A stretch of 23,623 nucleotides of DNA. Source: Peptococcaceae bacterium (GTDB lineage Bacteria; Bacillota; Peptococcia; Peptococcales; Peptococcaceae). Positions within the stretch are counted from its first letter, which is position 1, and every line of letters begins with the position of its first letter. The notes beneath the pieces are model-generated. The model saw only the letters and a program-made list of their open reading frames with translations. It did no database searches and had not been told where the DNA came from. The stretch spans positions 1 through 23,623 of the forward strand of contig CAAEKP010000156.1 of the NCBI GenBank assembly GCA_900756555.1. The letters run 5' to 3'. The translations under genes and the position numbers were made by a program. Below are positions 15,121-23,097 of the stretch, one piece after another.

Positions 15121-15155
15121 AAAAAAAAGCAGCAACCCGTTTAGAGTTACTGCTT
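15121..15155 (-). terminator. Terminator of the Cys/His-rich gene
   Basis: On the - strand AAGCAGTAAC (15155-15146) pairs with GTTGCTGCTT (15136-15127), with a single A-C mismatch, and is followed by eight or more Ts. It lies about 25 bases after the stop codon. Confidence 0.85.
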
Positions 15156-15180
15156 GTGAGATATTAACTTATGCCGCACT

Positions 15181-15849
15181 TTAATGATTACCAGAAGAAC
15201 TGCCGGAGCTTTCACCACCGCTCATACAGGTGTTGCAGCATTCTACCAGATAACTGAATAACTGCTGATGGGTCATCAGAATATCTTTGGTCATGCCTTC
15301 AATGCGGTTCAGCTGATCACATAATTGTTGCAGTTTAAAGCCCCAATCATCGTAATAGGTGGTGGTGCCGCAGCTGCAATCTGACCAGGACGGCGTGGTA
15401 CAGGATGGCGGCTGTGGTTTTGGATGATGATGGTGGTGCTCATTGCAACATACAGGCTTGCTGCAATCAAAAGGCGGACAGCTGGGTGCCGGTGCTACAT
15501 CAGCGCCGCTGCATGGGTCAAAGAAATGGTTGTGCCCACCGTGCCAGCTGCCGTCACAGCTGCTGCTGCAATTACTGCCGCTGCTGTCCCAGGAGCTGGC
15601 ATATACACCACGCATCTGTTCCAGTAACTGCGCCGCATAGTTCAGATAGCTTTCCGGCACACCGGGCTGCGGCGGTTCCGGCATCTGCATGGACTGTGCC
15701 TGCTGTGCAGAACGATTCGGCACTACTTCCCGAAATTGCACCGCATCTTTGTTGAAATTTTGCAGCATACTGCCATCAACTCGCGCCCGATGACCAGCCT
15801 GCAGCTGCTCCATAATATCCGCCTGGGTTACTTTACTTTCCTCGCTCAT
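15181..15849 (-). CDS. Cys/His-rich protein of unknown function
   Basis: I do not recognise this 222-residue protein. Residues 1-85 are a polar, partly helical region, then comes a low-complexity segment (about 88-162) loaded with Cys, His, Ser and Pro. Fourteen cysteines are at 94, 98, 113, 124, 129, 134, 135, 150, 158, 160, 177, 204, 205 and 208, and five consecutive histidines at 138-142. Residues 168-205 form a second helical region ending in a CC..C motif, and the C-terminus is Gly/Ser-rich. There is no signal peptide or membrane segment. The composition suggests metal binding or disulfide cross-linking, for example in an assembled surface or coat structure, but that is inference. AAGGAGAG precedes the ATG, and a strong terminator follows. 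Confidence 0.8.
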   Translation of the reverse strand: MSEESKVTQADIMEQLQAGHRARVDGSMLQNFNKDAVQFREVVPNRSAQQAQSMQMPEPPQPGVPESYLNYAAQLLEQMRGVYASSWDSSGSNCSSSCDGSWHGGHNHFFDPCSGADVAPAPSCPPFDCSKPVCCNEHHHHHPKPQPPSCTTPSWSDCSCGTTTYYDDWGFKLQQLCDQLNRIEGMTKDILMTHQQLFSYLVECCNTCMSGGESSGSSSGNH

Positions 15850-15972
15850 AACAAATCTCTCCTTTTGGCTTACATGAGATACAGAAAAAATTTTTTCCCT
15901 GCTTTAATCTATGCAGCGCGCGGAGGATTGTTGTAATAATGATAGAAACAATCTGTGATTTATCGGCAATTT

Positions 15973-17268
15973 CTACGGAATAATTTTCAAAATCAATGGT
16001 GGCTGCGTTGCTGGCTCTGATCCAATGGTGTACGCTTGCTGCAATTCAGTCAGCGCTTCCTGCGCTCGCTGTGCATAAGCACTGTTGTAATGCAAGGTTG
16101 CCAGCGGTTCACCCGCAGAAACGGTGTCGCCGTTTTTTTTGTGCAGCAATACACCGGCCGACAAATCAATGACAGATGCTTTGTTCTCCCGTCCTGCGCC
16201 CAACAGCATACTGCAATGGCCGATGGCTTTGGCGTCAATAGCCTGCACCACACCATCCTGAACAGCAGGTACTGTCAAGGTATGTTCCGCCTGTGGTAAG
16301 CCCTGCTCTAAGCTGCCGCCCTGAGCAGTCACCATCTGCATAAATTTCTGCCAGCCTCTGCCCTCATCCAGCAGTTGCCGCGCCAGAGCACAGCCAGCCT
16401 CTGCCGTGTCAGCCTTGCCGCCCAGATAAATCATCTGGCCGCTCAGCGTAACGCACAGCTCGGTAAATTCTGCCGGGCCACGGCCTTGTAAGGTGTCGAT
16501 GGCTTCCTGCACCTCTAATGTATTGCCCACTGCGTAACCCAGCGGTTCTTCCATAGAGGTCAGCACTGCCACCGTCTGACGCCCTAATCCATTGCCAATC
16601 TGCACCATGGTACGGGCTAACTGTTCTGCCCGTTCCGGCTCCTGCATAAATGCGCCGGAACCGAATTTTACATCCAGCACAATTTTACTGGCGCCGGAGG
16701 CCAGCTTTTTGCTCATAATGCTGCTGGCAATCAGCGGGATACTTTCTACTGTGGCTGTGATATCCCGCAGCGCATAGATTTTTTTATCGGCCGGTACCAG
16801 ATTGGCAGTCTGCCCCGCTACCGCAATCCCAATCTGCTGCACCTGCTGCATAAACTGTTCCGTTGACATACTGGTCTGATAATCGGGAATAGCCTCCAGC
16901 TTATCAATGGTGCCGCCGGTAAAGCCCAGACCACGGCCAGACAATTTGCCCACCGGCACGCCGGCAGCAGCTGCCAGCGGTGCCACCACCAATGTAGTTT
17001 TATCGCCCACACCGCCGGTGCTGTGTTTATCCACCACCACACCGTCAATGGAACTGAAGTCCATGCGGTCGCCGGAATGTTCCATCAGGTCGGTCAGCAT
17101 CACTGTTTCGTCCTCATTCATCCCCTGAAAATACACGGCCATCAGCCAGGCCGCCATCTGTTCGTCCCCGATGGTGCCGTTTACATAACCGTTAATCAAA
17201 AATTCTATTTCTTCTCTGCTGTGAGCAAAGCCATCCCGTTTGCGGGCAATGATATCATAAGCTCTCAT
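15973..17268 (-). CDS. pdp: Pyrimidine-nucleoside phosphorylase
   Basis: This enzyme cleaves uridine, thymidine or deoxyuridine with phosphate to the free base and (deoxy)ribose-1-phosphate in nucleoside salvage. The 431-residue sequence starts MRAYDIIARKRDG, has the phosphate-site motif KHSTGGVGDKT at 81-91 and the family signature SGRGLGFTGGTIDKLE at 110-125. A biotinyl-like barrel-sandwich segment lies near the C-terminus. The start overlaps the deoB stop in ATGA, and GGGAGGTAG precedes it. Its product, pentose-1-phosphate, is the substrate of DeoB. Whether it is uridine/thymidine-general (Pdp) or thymidine-specific (DeoA) cannot be decided here. Confidence 0.94.
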   Translation of the reverse strand: MRAYDIIARKRDGFAHSREEIEFLINGYVNGTIGDEQMAAWLMAVYFQGMNEDETVMLTDLMEHSGDRMDFSSIDGVVVDKHSTGGVGDKTTLVVAPLAAAAGVPVGKLSGRGLGFTGGTIDKLEAIPDYQTSMSTEQFMQQVQQIGIAVAGQTANLVPADKKIYALRDITATVESIPLIASSIMSKKLASGASKIVLDVKFGSGAFMQEPERAEQLARTMVQIGNGLGRQTVAVLTSMEEPLGYAVGNTLEVQEAIDTLQGRGPAEFTELCVTLSGQMIYLGGKADTAEAGCALARQLLDEGRGWQKFMQMVTAQGGSLEQGLPQAEHTLTVPAVQDGVVQAIDAKAIGHCSMLLGAGRENKASVIDLSAGVLLHKKNGDTVSAGEPLATLHYNSAYAQRAQEALTELQQAYTIGSEPATQPPLILKIIP

Positions 17269-18455
17269 AAAACTACCTCCCTGTAAAAACTATTGCCGGC
17301 GCCAGTGTAGTCGATGGCAAAATAATCTGCCAAGGTAGCGGCTAAATCGGCAAAGCTGCTGTATGTGGTCGCAGGCAAAGTGTTGTGAATCTGTTTTCCT
17401 GCCAGTAACAATGGCACATACTCTCTGGTGTGGTCGGTGCCGCTGTAGCCCGGGTCGCAGCCATGGTCGGCCGTAATAATCAGAATGGTGTCATCGTCTA
17501 GCTGCTGCAACAGCTGACCTAATTGTGCATCAAAGTCAGCCAGTGCTGTTCCATACCCGCCAATATCCCGGCGATGCCCATACTTCATATCAAAGTCTAC
17601 CAGATTGGTGAACACCAGCCCCTGTTCCAGCTGCTGATAATAGGCCATGGTCTGTGCCATGCCATCATCGTTGCTGCTGGTGTGCACTGCGGCAGTAAAA
17701 TCTGTGCCTGCAAAAATGTCCTGAATCTTGCCTACTGCCATAACCTGCCGCTGCTGCTGCAATAAATCATGCAATAAATTATGCTTTGGTATGGTCAGGG
17801 CGTAGTCATGCCGATTGGCGGTACGCTGGTATTCCCCTTTCTGCCCCACAAAGGGGCGGGCAATGACGCGTCCCACTTTGTAAGGCCCTGTTCTGGTGAT
17901 TTCCCGGGCAATGGCACAGATGCGGTATAATTCCGGCACAGGGATAACCTCTTCATGCGCAGCAATCTGCAACACACTGTCTGCTGAGGTGTACAAAATC
18001 GGCTGTCTGGTGCGCACATGCTCTGCCCCCAGACGGGCGATAATTTCTGTACCCGATGCTACCTCATTGCCTAAGAAACGATATCCTGTCTGCTCATATA
18101 ACTGTTGTAACAATTCATCAGGAAAACCATTTGGAAATGTTGGTGACGGTTCTTCTGTGATAATACCAGCCAATTCCCAATGCCCGGTGATGGTGTCTTT
18201 TCCTTTGGATAACTCTGCCATCCGCGCCGCATAAGCAGGCAGCGTTGGTTTAATCTGCCGCCGGACAAACTGCGGTACCAGCTTGTGCAAACCTAAGCCA
18301 TTCAAATAAGGCAGCTCCAGCTCCGGCAGAGCATCGGCAATGCGGCCAAAAGTGTTGGCTCCTGTATCTCCATACTGCACAGCGTCAGGCAATGCCCCAA
18401 TCCCCGCGCTGTCTAATACAATCAAAACCGCTTTGCGGCGTAATGTAGTTGTCAT
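17265..18455 (-). CDS. deoB: Phosphopentomutase
   Basis: DeoB converts (deoxy)ribose-1-phosphate to the 5-phosphate so that the sugar enters central metabolism. It belongs to the alkaline phosphatase superfamily with two Mn ions. Metal ligand D15 lies in LDSAGIGALPDA, the phosphorylated threonine is T88 in GKDTITGHWE, and the C-terminal ligands are in TADHGCDPGYSGTDHTREYVP. The 396-residue length is normal. GAGGTG precedes the ATG. It is the first gene of a two-gene operon with pdp; no deoR-type regulator is present nearby. Confidence 0.96.
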   Translation of the reverse strand: MTTTLRRKAVLIVLDSAGIGALPDAVQYGDTGANTFGRIADALPELELPYLNGLGLHKLVPQFVRRQIKPTLPAYAARMAELSKGKDTITGHWELAGIITEEPSPTFPNGFPDELLQQLYEQTGYRFLGNEVASGTEIIARLGAEHVRTRQPILYTSADSVLQIAAHEEVIPVPELYRICAIAREITRTGPYKVGRVIARPFVGQKGEYQRTANRHDYALTIPKHNLLHDLLQQQRQVMAVGKIQDIFAGTDFTAAVHTSSNDDGMAQTMAYYQQLEQGLVFTNLVDFDMKYGHRRDIGGYGTALADFDAQLGQLLQQLDDDTILIITADHGCDPGYSGTDHTREYVPLLLAGKQIHNTLPATTYSSFADLAATLADYFAIDYTGAGNSFYREVVL

Positions 18456-18495
18456 AGTGATTCACCTCGTAAGAAAACTTCATTGTGATAGCATT

Positions 18496-18524
18496 AGTAT
18501 AGCATTTTTCATAAGAAAAAACCA
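18496..18524 (-). promoter_or_regulatory. Possible promoter of deoB-pdp
   Basis: On the - strand TATACT (18501-18496) is preceded at 17 bases by TGGTTT (18524-18519). The -10 is good, the -35 poor, which would suit an activated promoter. A direct repeat of ATGCTAT overlaps the start region. Confidence 0.35.
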
Positions 18525-18536
18525 CTGCGGAACAAG

Positions 18537-19613
18537 TCAGCTAACCTGATGTCTGGCAAAAATCCTGCGGGAAAGAAATGCACCAACTGCCCCCAAAAAT
18601 ATGGCCGCCGGAATTGCCCAGATTGCATACAACAGACCATTTCCCAGCTGAGCAGCGGAAAGCAAGGTAATATACTGCGCGTGATACACTGGCAGCAGTA
18701 TCACCAAACGGTACCACACACTTAATTCCGATATGGGCAGTAACATTGGAAACACATAAATTGCTGCCGCTGTCACAAAGGCAATCAGCGGATTCTTACT
18801 CAACGCCGATGCAAGCAATGCAATTCCTGTTACACTGACGGCGCCGGTGAAAGCCAAAAGAACCTGATACACCAGCACCGTACCACAGGTGAGATTAAAA
18901 GGAATATATTCCTCTGTAAATTCTACTGGCGCAAACAGGATGGAGCAGTCCAACCCTTCTGTGCCATAGAGCACAACGCCCAAAAGCAAATGCACCGCCA
19001 GCACCAGCGTTGTCACCAGCAATGCGGCAAAAAAACAGGCAATTACCTTGGCTGTCGCACAGGCAGTCTTTCCATACTTGCTGGTCAAAAGAATCTGATC
19101 CACACCGTTATATTCACCGGCGAAAACAGGCGCACCCAACAACAGAATCACCAACGCAAGCATTAACAGCACTTTCGCCAGGTTCTGGCTTGTATTAAGC
19201 CAGCCATTGACATAGCCAGTTTTAATTTCTTCGCTGCCAAACACATCTGCCACCGTTTGTCCGTTCCAGTTTCCGTTTAAATCCGCAAAACGGGCAAAGA
19301 CAGCCGATTGGGTGGCGTTCTGGTATAAATATTTCGCATTCAGTCCGTGCAGGTCATTCATTGGATGAAAGTCCGACAGCATTTGCTGTACAGTTTGGTC
19401 GGTCAATACACCAGCATACTCTGCGGCAATCCTTTTATCAATCTGTACTGCAAAAATCCCTCTGCCATCTTTATTGCTGCCGTCAAATGTGTACATATTC
19501 AGGAAAGTAGACAGGGAAAGTGCAATGGACAGCAACAGCACCGCAGCAATAGAAATCAACGCCAAACGGTTTTGCAATACTTTGCGCAGTTCAAATCGGA
19601 TAAGTTGTTTCAT
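18537..19613 (-). CDS. ABC transporter permease (ABC-2 type)
   Basis: This 358-residue integral membrane protein is the partner of the upstream ATPase. The first transmembrane helix (about 17-38) is followed by a large extracytoplasmic loop of about 110 residues. Five further hydrophobic segments follow (starting near LLMLALVILLLGAPVFAGEY). The EY and the loop before TSKYGKTACATAKVI resemble permeases that rely on ABC-2 folds for drug or lantibiotic export. The start overlaps the ATPase stop by four bases (ATGA). The substrate is unknown; the linked two-component system suggests an antimicrobial peptide or envelope signal. Confidence 0.85.
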   Translation of the reverse strand: MKQLIRFELRKVLQNRLALISIAAVLLLSIALSLSTFLNMYTFDGSNKDGRGIFAVQIDKRIAAEYAGVLTDQTVQQMLSDFHPMNDLHGLNAKYLYQNATQSAVFARFADLNGNWNGQTVADVFGSEEIKTGYVNGWLNTSQNLAKVLLMLALVILLLGAPVFAGEYNGVDQILLTSKYGKTACATAKVIACFFAALLVTTLVLAVHLLLGVVLYGTEGLDCSILFAPVEFTEEYIPFNLTCGTVLVYQVLLAFTGAVSVTGIALLASALSKNPLIAFVTAAAIYVFPMLLPISELSVWYRLVILLPVYHAQYITLLSAAQLGNGLLYAIWAIPAAIFLGAVGAFLSRRIFARHQVS

Positions 19614-20485
19614 ACTTCCCGCCCTCCTTTAAAGTAGAATAAATATAAGTCTTCCAATGTGGGCGGCACCTGCACTGCCTGTTCCAGCGGCTGCTGTGCG
19701 GCAATCACCCGCAGCACTGTTCTGTTTTGCTCTATGTTGCGCAGATTGCTGATTGTGTACATTGCAGTACACTGCTCTGCCTGACTGGAAGGAATCACGC
19801 ATTCCCAAACTTGTCCGTTGAGCTCGGCAGTAATCTCCTGTGGCTGGCCAAAATGAAGCAAGCGTCCAGACTTCATCATAATAATTTCTTCCGCTATAAA
19901 TTCCACATCAGAAACAATGTGCGTCGATAAAATTACAATCCTGCCCTTGGAAAAGGCGCTGATTAAATTGCGAAATCGCACCCGCTCTTTGGGGTCAAGC
20001 CCTGCGGTGGGTTCATCCAATATTAAAATGTGGGGATCATTCAGTAAAGCCTGCGCAATCCCCAAGCGCTGTTTCATGCCGCCGGAATAGCTTCGGATTT
20101 TCTGCTGGCACTGCGCTGCTAAATCCACTGCCTCTAACAGCTCCGCTATCTTCTTTTTGCTCTGTCGTTTTCCCAGCCCTTTTAAGGCGGCGATATATTG
20201 CAGGAACTCCTCAGCAGTAAAGTCCGCATAATAACCAAAGTGCTGCGGCAGATAGCCCAGCAAAGTTCGGTAGCGTTCACCAAGCTCCGTAATATTCCTG
20301 CCATCCAGCGTGATTTTGCCGGCAGTAGGCGTTTGAATGTCGCATAACAAACGCATGAGCGTTGTCTTGCCTGCCCCGTTTGCTCCCAATAAACCGTAAA
20401 CGCCATTGGACAGCGACAGATTCAAATGATCCACCGCAGTTTTAGAGCCATATCGTTTCGTAAGCTCTGTGGTTTTCAATTCCAT
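19610..20485 (-). CDS. ABC transporter ATP-binding protein
   Basis: The 291-residue ATPase has Walker A GANGAGKT at 34-41, the signature YSGGMKQR at 133-140 and Walker B ILILDEP at 153-159, with the C-terminal extension typical of bacitracin/lantibiotic-type (BcrA-like) exporters. The ATG at 20485 follows AAAGGAG by 8 bases; the ATG six codons upstream overlaps that site and is unlikely. It pairs with the following permease through a 4-base overlap and lies after the histidine kinase, from which it is separated by a terminator. Confidence 0.93.
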   Translation of the reverse strand: MELKTTELTKRYGSKTAVDHLNLSLSNGVYGLLGANGAGKTTLMRLLCDIQTPTAGKITLDGRNITELGERYRTLLGYLPQHFGYYADFTAEEFLQYIAALKGLGKRQSKKKIAELLEAVDLAAQCQQKIRSYSGGMKQRLGIAQALLNDPHILILDEPTAGLDPKERVRFRNLISAFSKGRIVILSTHIVSDVEFIAEEIIMMKSGRLLHFGQPQEITAELNGQVWECVIPSSQAEQCTAMYTISNLRNIEQNRTVLRVIAAQQPLEQAVQVPPTLEDLYLFYFKGGREV

Positions 20486-20523
20486 AGAAAAAACTCCTTT
20501 CATTTTTGCAGATACAAACGTAT

Positions 20524-20558
20524 AAAAAATACTCCCTATGTGAATCCATAGAGAGTAT
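20524..20558 (-). terminator. Terminator/attenuator between kinase and ABC genes
   Basis: On the - strand ATACTCTCTATG (20558-20547) pairs with CATAGGGAGTAT (20540-20529) over 12 positions, one of them G-U, around GATTCA, then TTTTTT. It should limit readthrough from the kinase gene into the transporter. Confidence 0.75.
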
Positions 20559-20588
20559 ATAATATAAACTTCAATTTTTTATCTACAA
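20559..20588 (-). promoter_or_regulatory. Possible promoter of the ABC genes
   Basis: On the - strand TTGTAG (20588-20583) and TATTAT (20564-20559) have an 18-base spacer. The start point would fall within the stem of the adjoining terminator, so transcripts from here would lack one arm and escape it. That reading is inference. Confidence 0.35.
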
Positions 20589-20592
20589 GCCA

Positions 20593-21771
20593 TTACAGGG
20601 ATGGCATTTTGAAAAAAGCGGTTCCTTTTGCACCGCGGGCAAGGTTCTCTAAAGTGAAAGAGCCGCCGTGGTGTTCACAAAGCAATTTACAGATATAAAG
20701 CCCCAATCCAAAGTGCAGGGCATGGTCTTTTTCCGCAGTGAAATATGGCGTTGTGGCTTTCGTGAGAGTATCTGCGGTAAAGCCGGAGCCGTCATCGGCA
20801 ACCGACAGCCAAAAGCCGCTGTCATCTTCCCCAAATGTTAAAGTAACTGTGTCTGCCGCATAGCGCAGCGCATTGGAGAGCAGATTGTGGCAGACCTGCG
20901 TGACGAAGGAGCGATCCAGAATGGTATAAGTGACTATCGTCTGATTATGCACCGCCAGCTTTTTATTGCTCTGGGCACACAGCAGTGCCGCACTTTCTGT
21001 CAGCGCAGACAAAAATTCCTGCAACTGCAATTCTTCATATTGGGGCTGGGCATCCTCCAGACGCCGCAAGCTGCTCATGCTGTCCACATAACGCTCCAGG
21101 CGCAGAATCTGTTTTTCCATGGTCTGCGCCGTTTCTCGCGTCATGGCATCGGCACTGGTTTGCAGGATTTCATCATAGCCTTTTAACACAGTCAGCGGCG
21201 TGCGCAAATCATGAGCAAAAGCAGCGTTCAGTTGCTTGCGTTCCTCCACCTGCCGCCACATAGCCGAAAAATTCTGTGCCAACGTGGAGCGCATCACTTC
21301 AAAGGAATGGCAGAGCTGCCCTAACTCGTCCTTGCTCTGACAGCTGATGGTAAAATCCAAATCATTTTTCGCTATCTTTTCAGAGGCTGCTTTTAATTCT
21401 GCCAATGGCTGTTTCAGCTTATTGCGATAAAACAGCAACGCTGCCGCAATGACGCACAGCGCAGAATAAAACGATGTAGCCAGCAGGGGAAGCACATTCA
21501 GCAATGCAAGCAGCCACTCATCTTTTGGCGTGTACGGAACAGCTTGCCTGTAAATATAGGTGCCTTCCCCTAATTGCTCGCCGGCTTCATTGGTCAGATA
21601 ATATTTCTCGCCAATCGGCGGATAGGAATTGTTGATAACCTGCTCAGCCTGATAGCACAAAGCCGCAGTTCCCATACTCAGCACAATAGCCAACAGTGCA
21701 AAAGCCGTGATATATAAAATAATACTTTTGCGCAGGGAGGGCGCACTCCAAAGGTGTTTTATCTGCACCAT
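20593..21771 (-). CDS. Sensor histidine kinase of an OmpR-type two-component system
   Basis: The 392-residue kinase has a transmembrane helix at about 17-40, an extracytoplasmic loop of roughly 45 residues, a second helix at 87-115, a HAMP region to about 165, the HisKA box FAHDLRTPL with H187, and the ATPase domain with N-box NLLSNALRY (N296 region), DDGSGF at 326-331 and GLGLY at 355-359. The start at the ATG 21771 lies inside the last codons of the response regulator (13-base overlap), and GGGGGTG is a modest ribosome binding site. The short sensor loop and adjacent ABC pair suggest a cell-envelope or antimicrobial peptide signal. Confidence 0.93.
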   Translation of the reverse strand: MVQIKHLWSAPSLRKSIILYITAFALLAIVLSMGTAALCYQAEQVINNSYPPIGEKYYLTNEAGEQLGEGTYIYRQAVPYTPKDEWLLALLNVLPLLATSFYSALCVIAAALLFYRNKLKQPLAELKAASEKIAKNDLDFTISCQSKDELGQLCHSFEVMRSTLAQNFSAMWRQVEERKQLNAAFAHDLRTPLTVLKGYDEILQTSADAMTRETAQTMEKQILRLERYVDSMSSLRRLEDAQPQYEELQLQEFLSALTESAALLCAQSNKKLAVHNQTIVTYTILDRSFVTQVCHNLLSNALRYAADTVTLTFGEDDSGFWLSVADDGSGFTADTLTKATTPYFTAEKDHALHFGLGLYICKLLCEHHGGSFTLENLARGAKGTAFFKMPSL

Positions 21772-22433
21772 TTGTAGCCGCACCCCCAAACCGTTTTAAT
21801 ATAGGAGTTATCTGTGTGCGCAGCAAGTTTGGCTCGTATGCGGCGAATATGTTCCGCCACCACACTGCTGTCACCTTCACTGTCATAGCCCCATACTTTT
21901 TCGTAAATGCGCTCTTTGTCAAAAATCTGTCCCGGATTTTGCGCCAGCAGCGCTACAATATCAAATTCTTTTTTTGCCAGAGAAAGCTGTTCCCCGTGGC
22001 AAAGCAAACAGCGCTGAGAAAAATCTATGGTAAGTTCTCCGGCAAATCTGACCTGCGCATCATGATTATGACGATCTTCCCGACGCAGATGAGCGTGTAC
22101 CCGCGCTTCTAATTCTGCCAGCGAAAACGGCTTCACAATATAGTCGTCGCCGCCCACAGAAAAGCCCTGTAGCTTATCCGCCTCCTCAATACGCGCCGTC
22201 AGAAAAAGAATGGGACAAGACACATGAGCTCGAATGCGCTGACAAACCTCCAAACCATCCAGATCCGGCATATTAATATCCAGCAATATCAAATCCGGCT
22301 GCTGTTCCACCTGCTTTAACGTTTCCACACCATTGGCAGCCGTCAATACCCGATAGCCCTTCTGAATAAAAAAACGAGAGAGCATCACCACAATGTCCGG
22401 CTCATCATCTGCAATCAAAAGCATATAGTCCAT
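21759..22433 (-). CDS. Response regulator, OmpR/PhoB family
   Basis: The 224-residue regulator has the receiver domain with acidic DDE at 9-11, phosphorylated D52 in LLDINMPD, T79 and K101 in VKPF, and a winged-helix DNA-binding domain (about 125-222) with SLAKKEFDIVALLAQNPGQIF and HIRRIRAKL. AGGAGGTG lies six bases before the ATG at 22433, which I prefer over the upstream start. Order regulator-kinase-ATPase-permease suggests it activates the transporter in answer to a substrate signal sensed by the kinase. An exact 17-bp palindrome lies in its own promoter. Confidence 0.94.
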   Translation of the reverse strand: MDYMLLIADDEPDIVVMLSRFFIQKGYRVLTAANGVETLKQVEQQPDLILLDINMPDLDGLEVCQRIRAHVSCPILFLTARIEEADKLQGFSVGGDDYIVKPFSLAELEARVHAHLRREDRHNHDAQVRFAGELTIDFSQRCLLCHGEQLSLAKKEFDIVALLAQNPGQIFDKERIYEKVWGYDSEGDSSVVAEHIRRIRAKLAAHTDNSYIKTVWGCGYKWCR

Positions 22434-22456
22434 AAATCGCACCTCCTGCTATGTTC

Positions 22457-22483
22457 AGTATAACAGAAATTGTTCAACAATTT
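22457..22483 (-). promoter_or_regulatory. Palindromic operator and -10 box upstream of the response regulator
   Basis: AAATTGTT and AACAATTT face each other across one base (22467-22483). On the - strand a TATACT -10 box (22462-22457) follows, with no good -35, as in activator-dependent promoters. The regulator could bind here and control its own operon. Confidence 0.5.
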
Positions 22484-22618
22484 ATCAACTTTTTTGCGAG
22501 TATTATTTAACATTCATTTCAACACTGCCTGTGAAATTATCGCATTCGATAGCAATATAATTTCCACCGTCGGGAAGCCTAGGCAAGCTTGTCTCTATTA
22601 TACCAGGAGGTATTTTTT

Positions 22619-22681
22619 ATGCTTCTCGCTAAAGCTCTATTTTCCTCCACGCGCATAGCGCGTGGTTTTTTCCCTAACTGA
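22619..22681 (+). CDS. 20-codon ORF overlapping a terminator, possible leader peptide
   Basis: An AGGAGG at 22605-22610 is placed eight bases ahead of an ATG, an unusually good ribosome binding site for 20 codons (MLLAKALFSSTRIARGFFPN). The second half of the ORF contains a perfect terminator. The codons GGT TTT TTC of the T-run encode GFF, the same arrangement as the exporter leader at 11633. No gene follows on the + strand, so it is either an orphan attenuator or a small RNA that encodes a peptide. Confidence 0.4.
   Translation: MLLAKALFSSTRIARGFFPN
22647..22671 (+). terminator. Rho-independent terminator on the + strand
   Basis: CCACGCGC (22647-22654) and GCGCGTGG (22658-22665) form a perfect 8-bp stem on an ATA loop, followed by six Ts. 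It proves that something is transcribed on the + strand into this gap, although no full gene is present. Confidence 0.85.
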
Positions 22682-22726
22682 ATAAGGGCTGCCACACAAA
22701 ATGTCAGTTGTATGACAGCCCTTATT
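22681..22726. repeat. Perfect 11-bp inverted repeat after the terminator
   Basis: AATAAGGGCTG (22681-22691) and CAGCCCTTATT (22716-22726) face each other across 24 bases; the inner part can also form TGTCA/TGACA. Neither strand has a T-run, so it is not an obvious terminator. No gene is seen between 22727 and 22790. Confidence 0.55.
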
Positions 22727-22790
22727 CTGTTCGTGCAGAAAACAGCAGGTAGTTGGATTTATATATTTCGATTCGATAAACTGGAAGTTA

Positions 22791-22978
22791 TCAATGTAGT
22801 GGTAGCTCTATTTTTCCAGAAAGCAAACAGTAAGTTAAGATAACTCCTAAAATTATCATTACAATAGCACATAAACCGATAATGATATGAAGTCCTTGTT
22901 CTTTAGGCATTTTCTTTGCTTTTAGCAGAAGAAGAATACCACATATTATAAAAAGTATTGCTACTAAAAAAACATCAT
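22791..22978 (-). pseudogene. Small two-helix membrane protein with a frameshift in a T7 run
   Basis: On the - strand GGAGG precedes ATGATG (22978-22973), but the frame ends at once in TAG because the following T-run (22972-22966) has seven Ts. With one more T the frame would be open for 62 residues to the TGA at 22791, giving FFLVAILFIICGILLLL, a short basic/polar loop KAKKMPKEQGLH, then IIIGLCAIVMIILGVILTYCLL and a hydrophilic tail. Two clean membrane helices make this a real gene that has lost one base, or a sequencing error, or a slippage-controlled gene. Confidence 0.6.
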
Positions 22979-23045
22979 TAGCCCTCCAAATTCATATTTG
23001 TACTTGACCTCTGTCTAACATATTTTCATAATAACACCCATATCC

Positions 23046-23092
23046 AACAGTCAAACGGAAGGATACTTTCCATCCGCTGTTATTTGACCGTT
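23046..23092. repeat. Long hairpin between two - strand genes
   Basis: AACAGTCAAA (23046-23055) pairs with TTTGACCGTT (23083-23092), and inside it CGGAAGGA (23056-23063) pairs with TCCATCCG (23069-23076), each with one mismatch. A six-base bulge lies on one side. It starts five bases after the GyrI-like stop and may act as a terminator or 3'-end stabiliser, although no T-run follows. Confidence 0.5.
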
Positions 23093-23097
23093 ATCTT

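Noticed and set aside
15405..15755. Open frames opposite the Cys/His-rich gene
   Set aside because: They mirror its low-complexity codons on the other strand; the - strand frame has ribosome binding site and terminator.
22470..22658. 62-codon open frame on the + strand in the gap after the response regulator
   Set aside because: It starts in the promoter palindrome without a ribosome binding site and is out of frame with the well-placed 20-codon ORF it overlaps.
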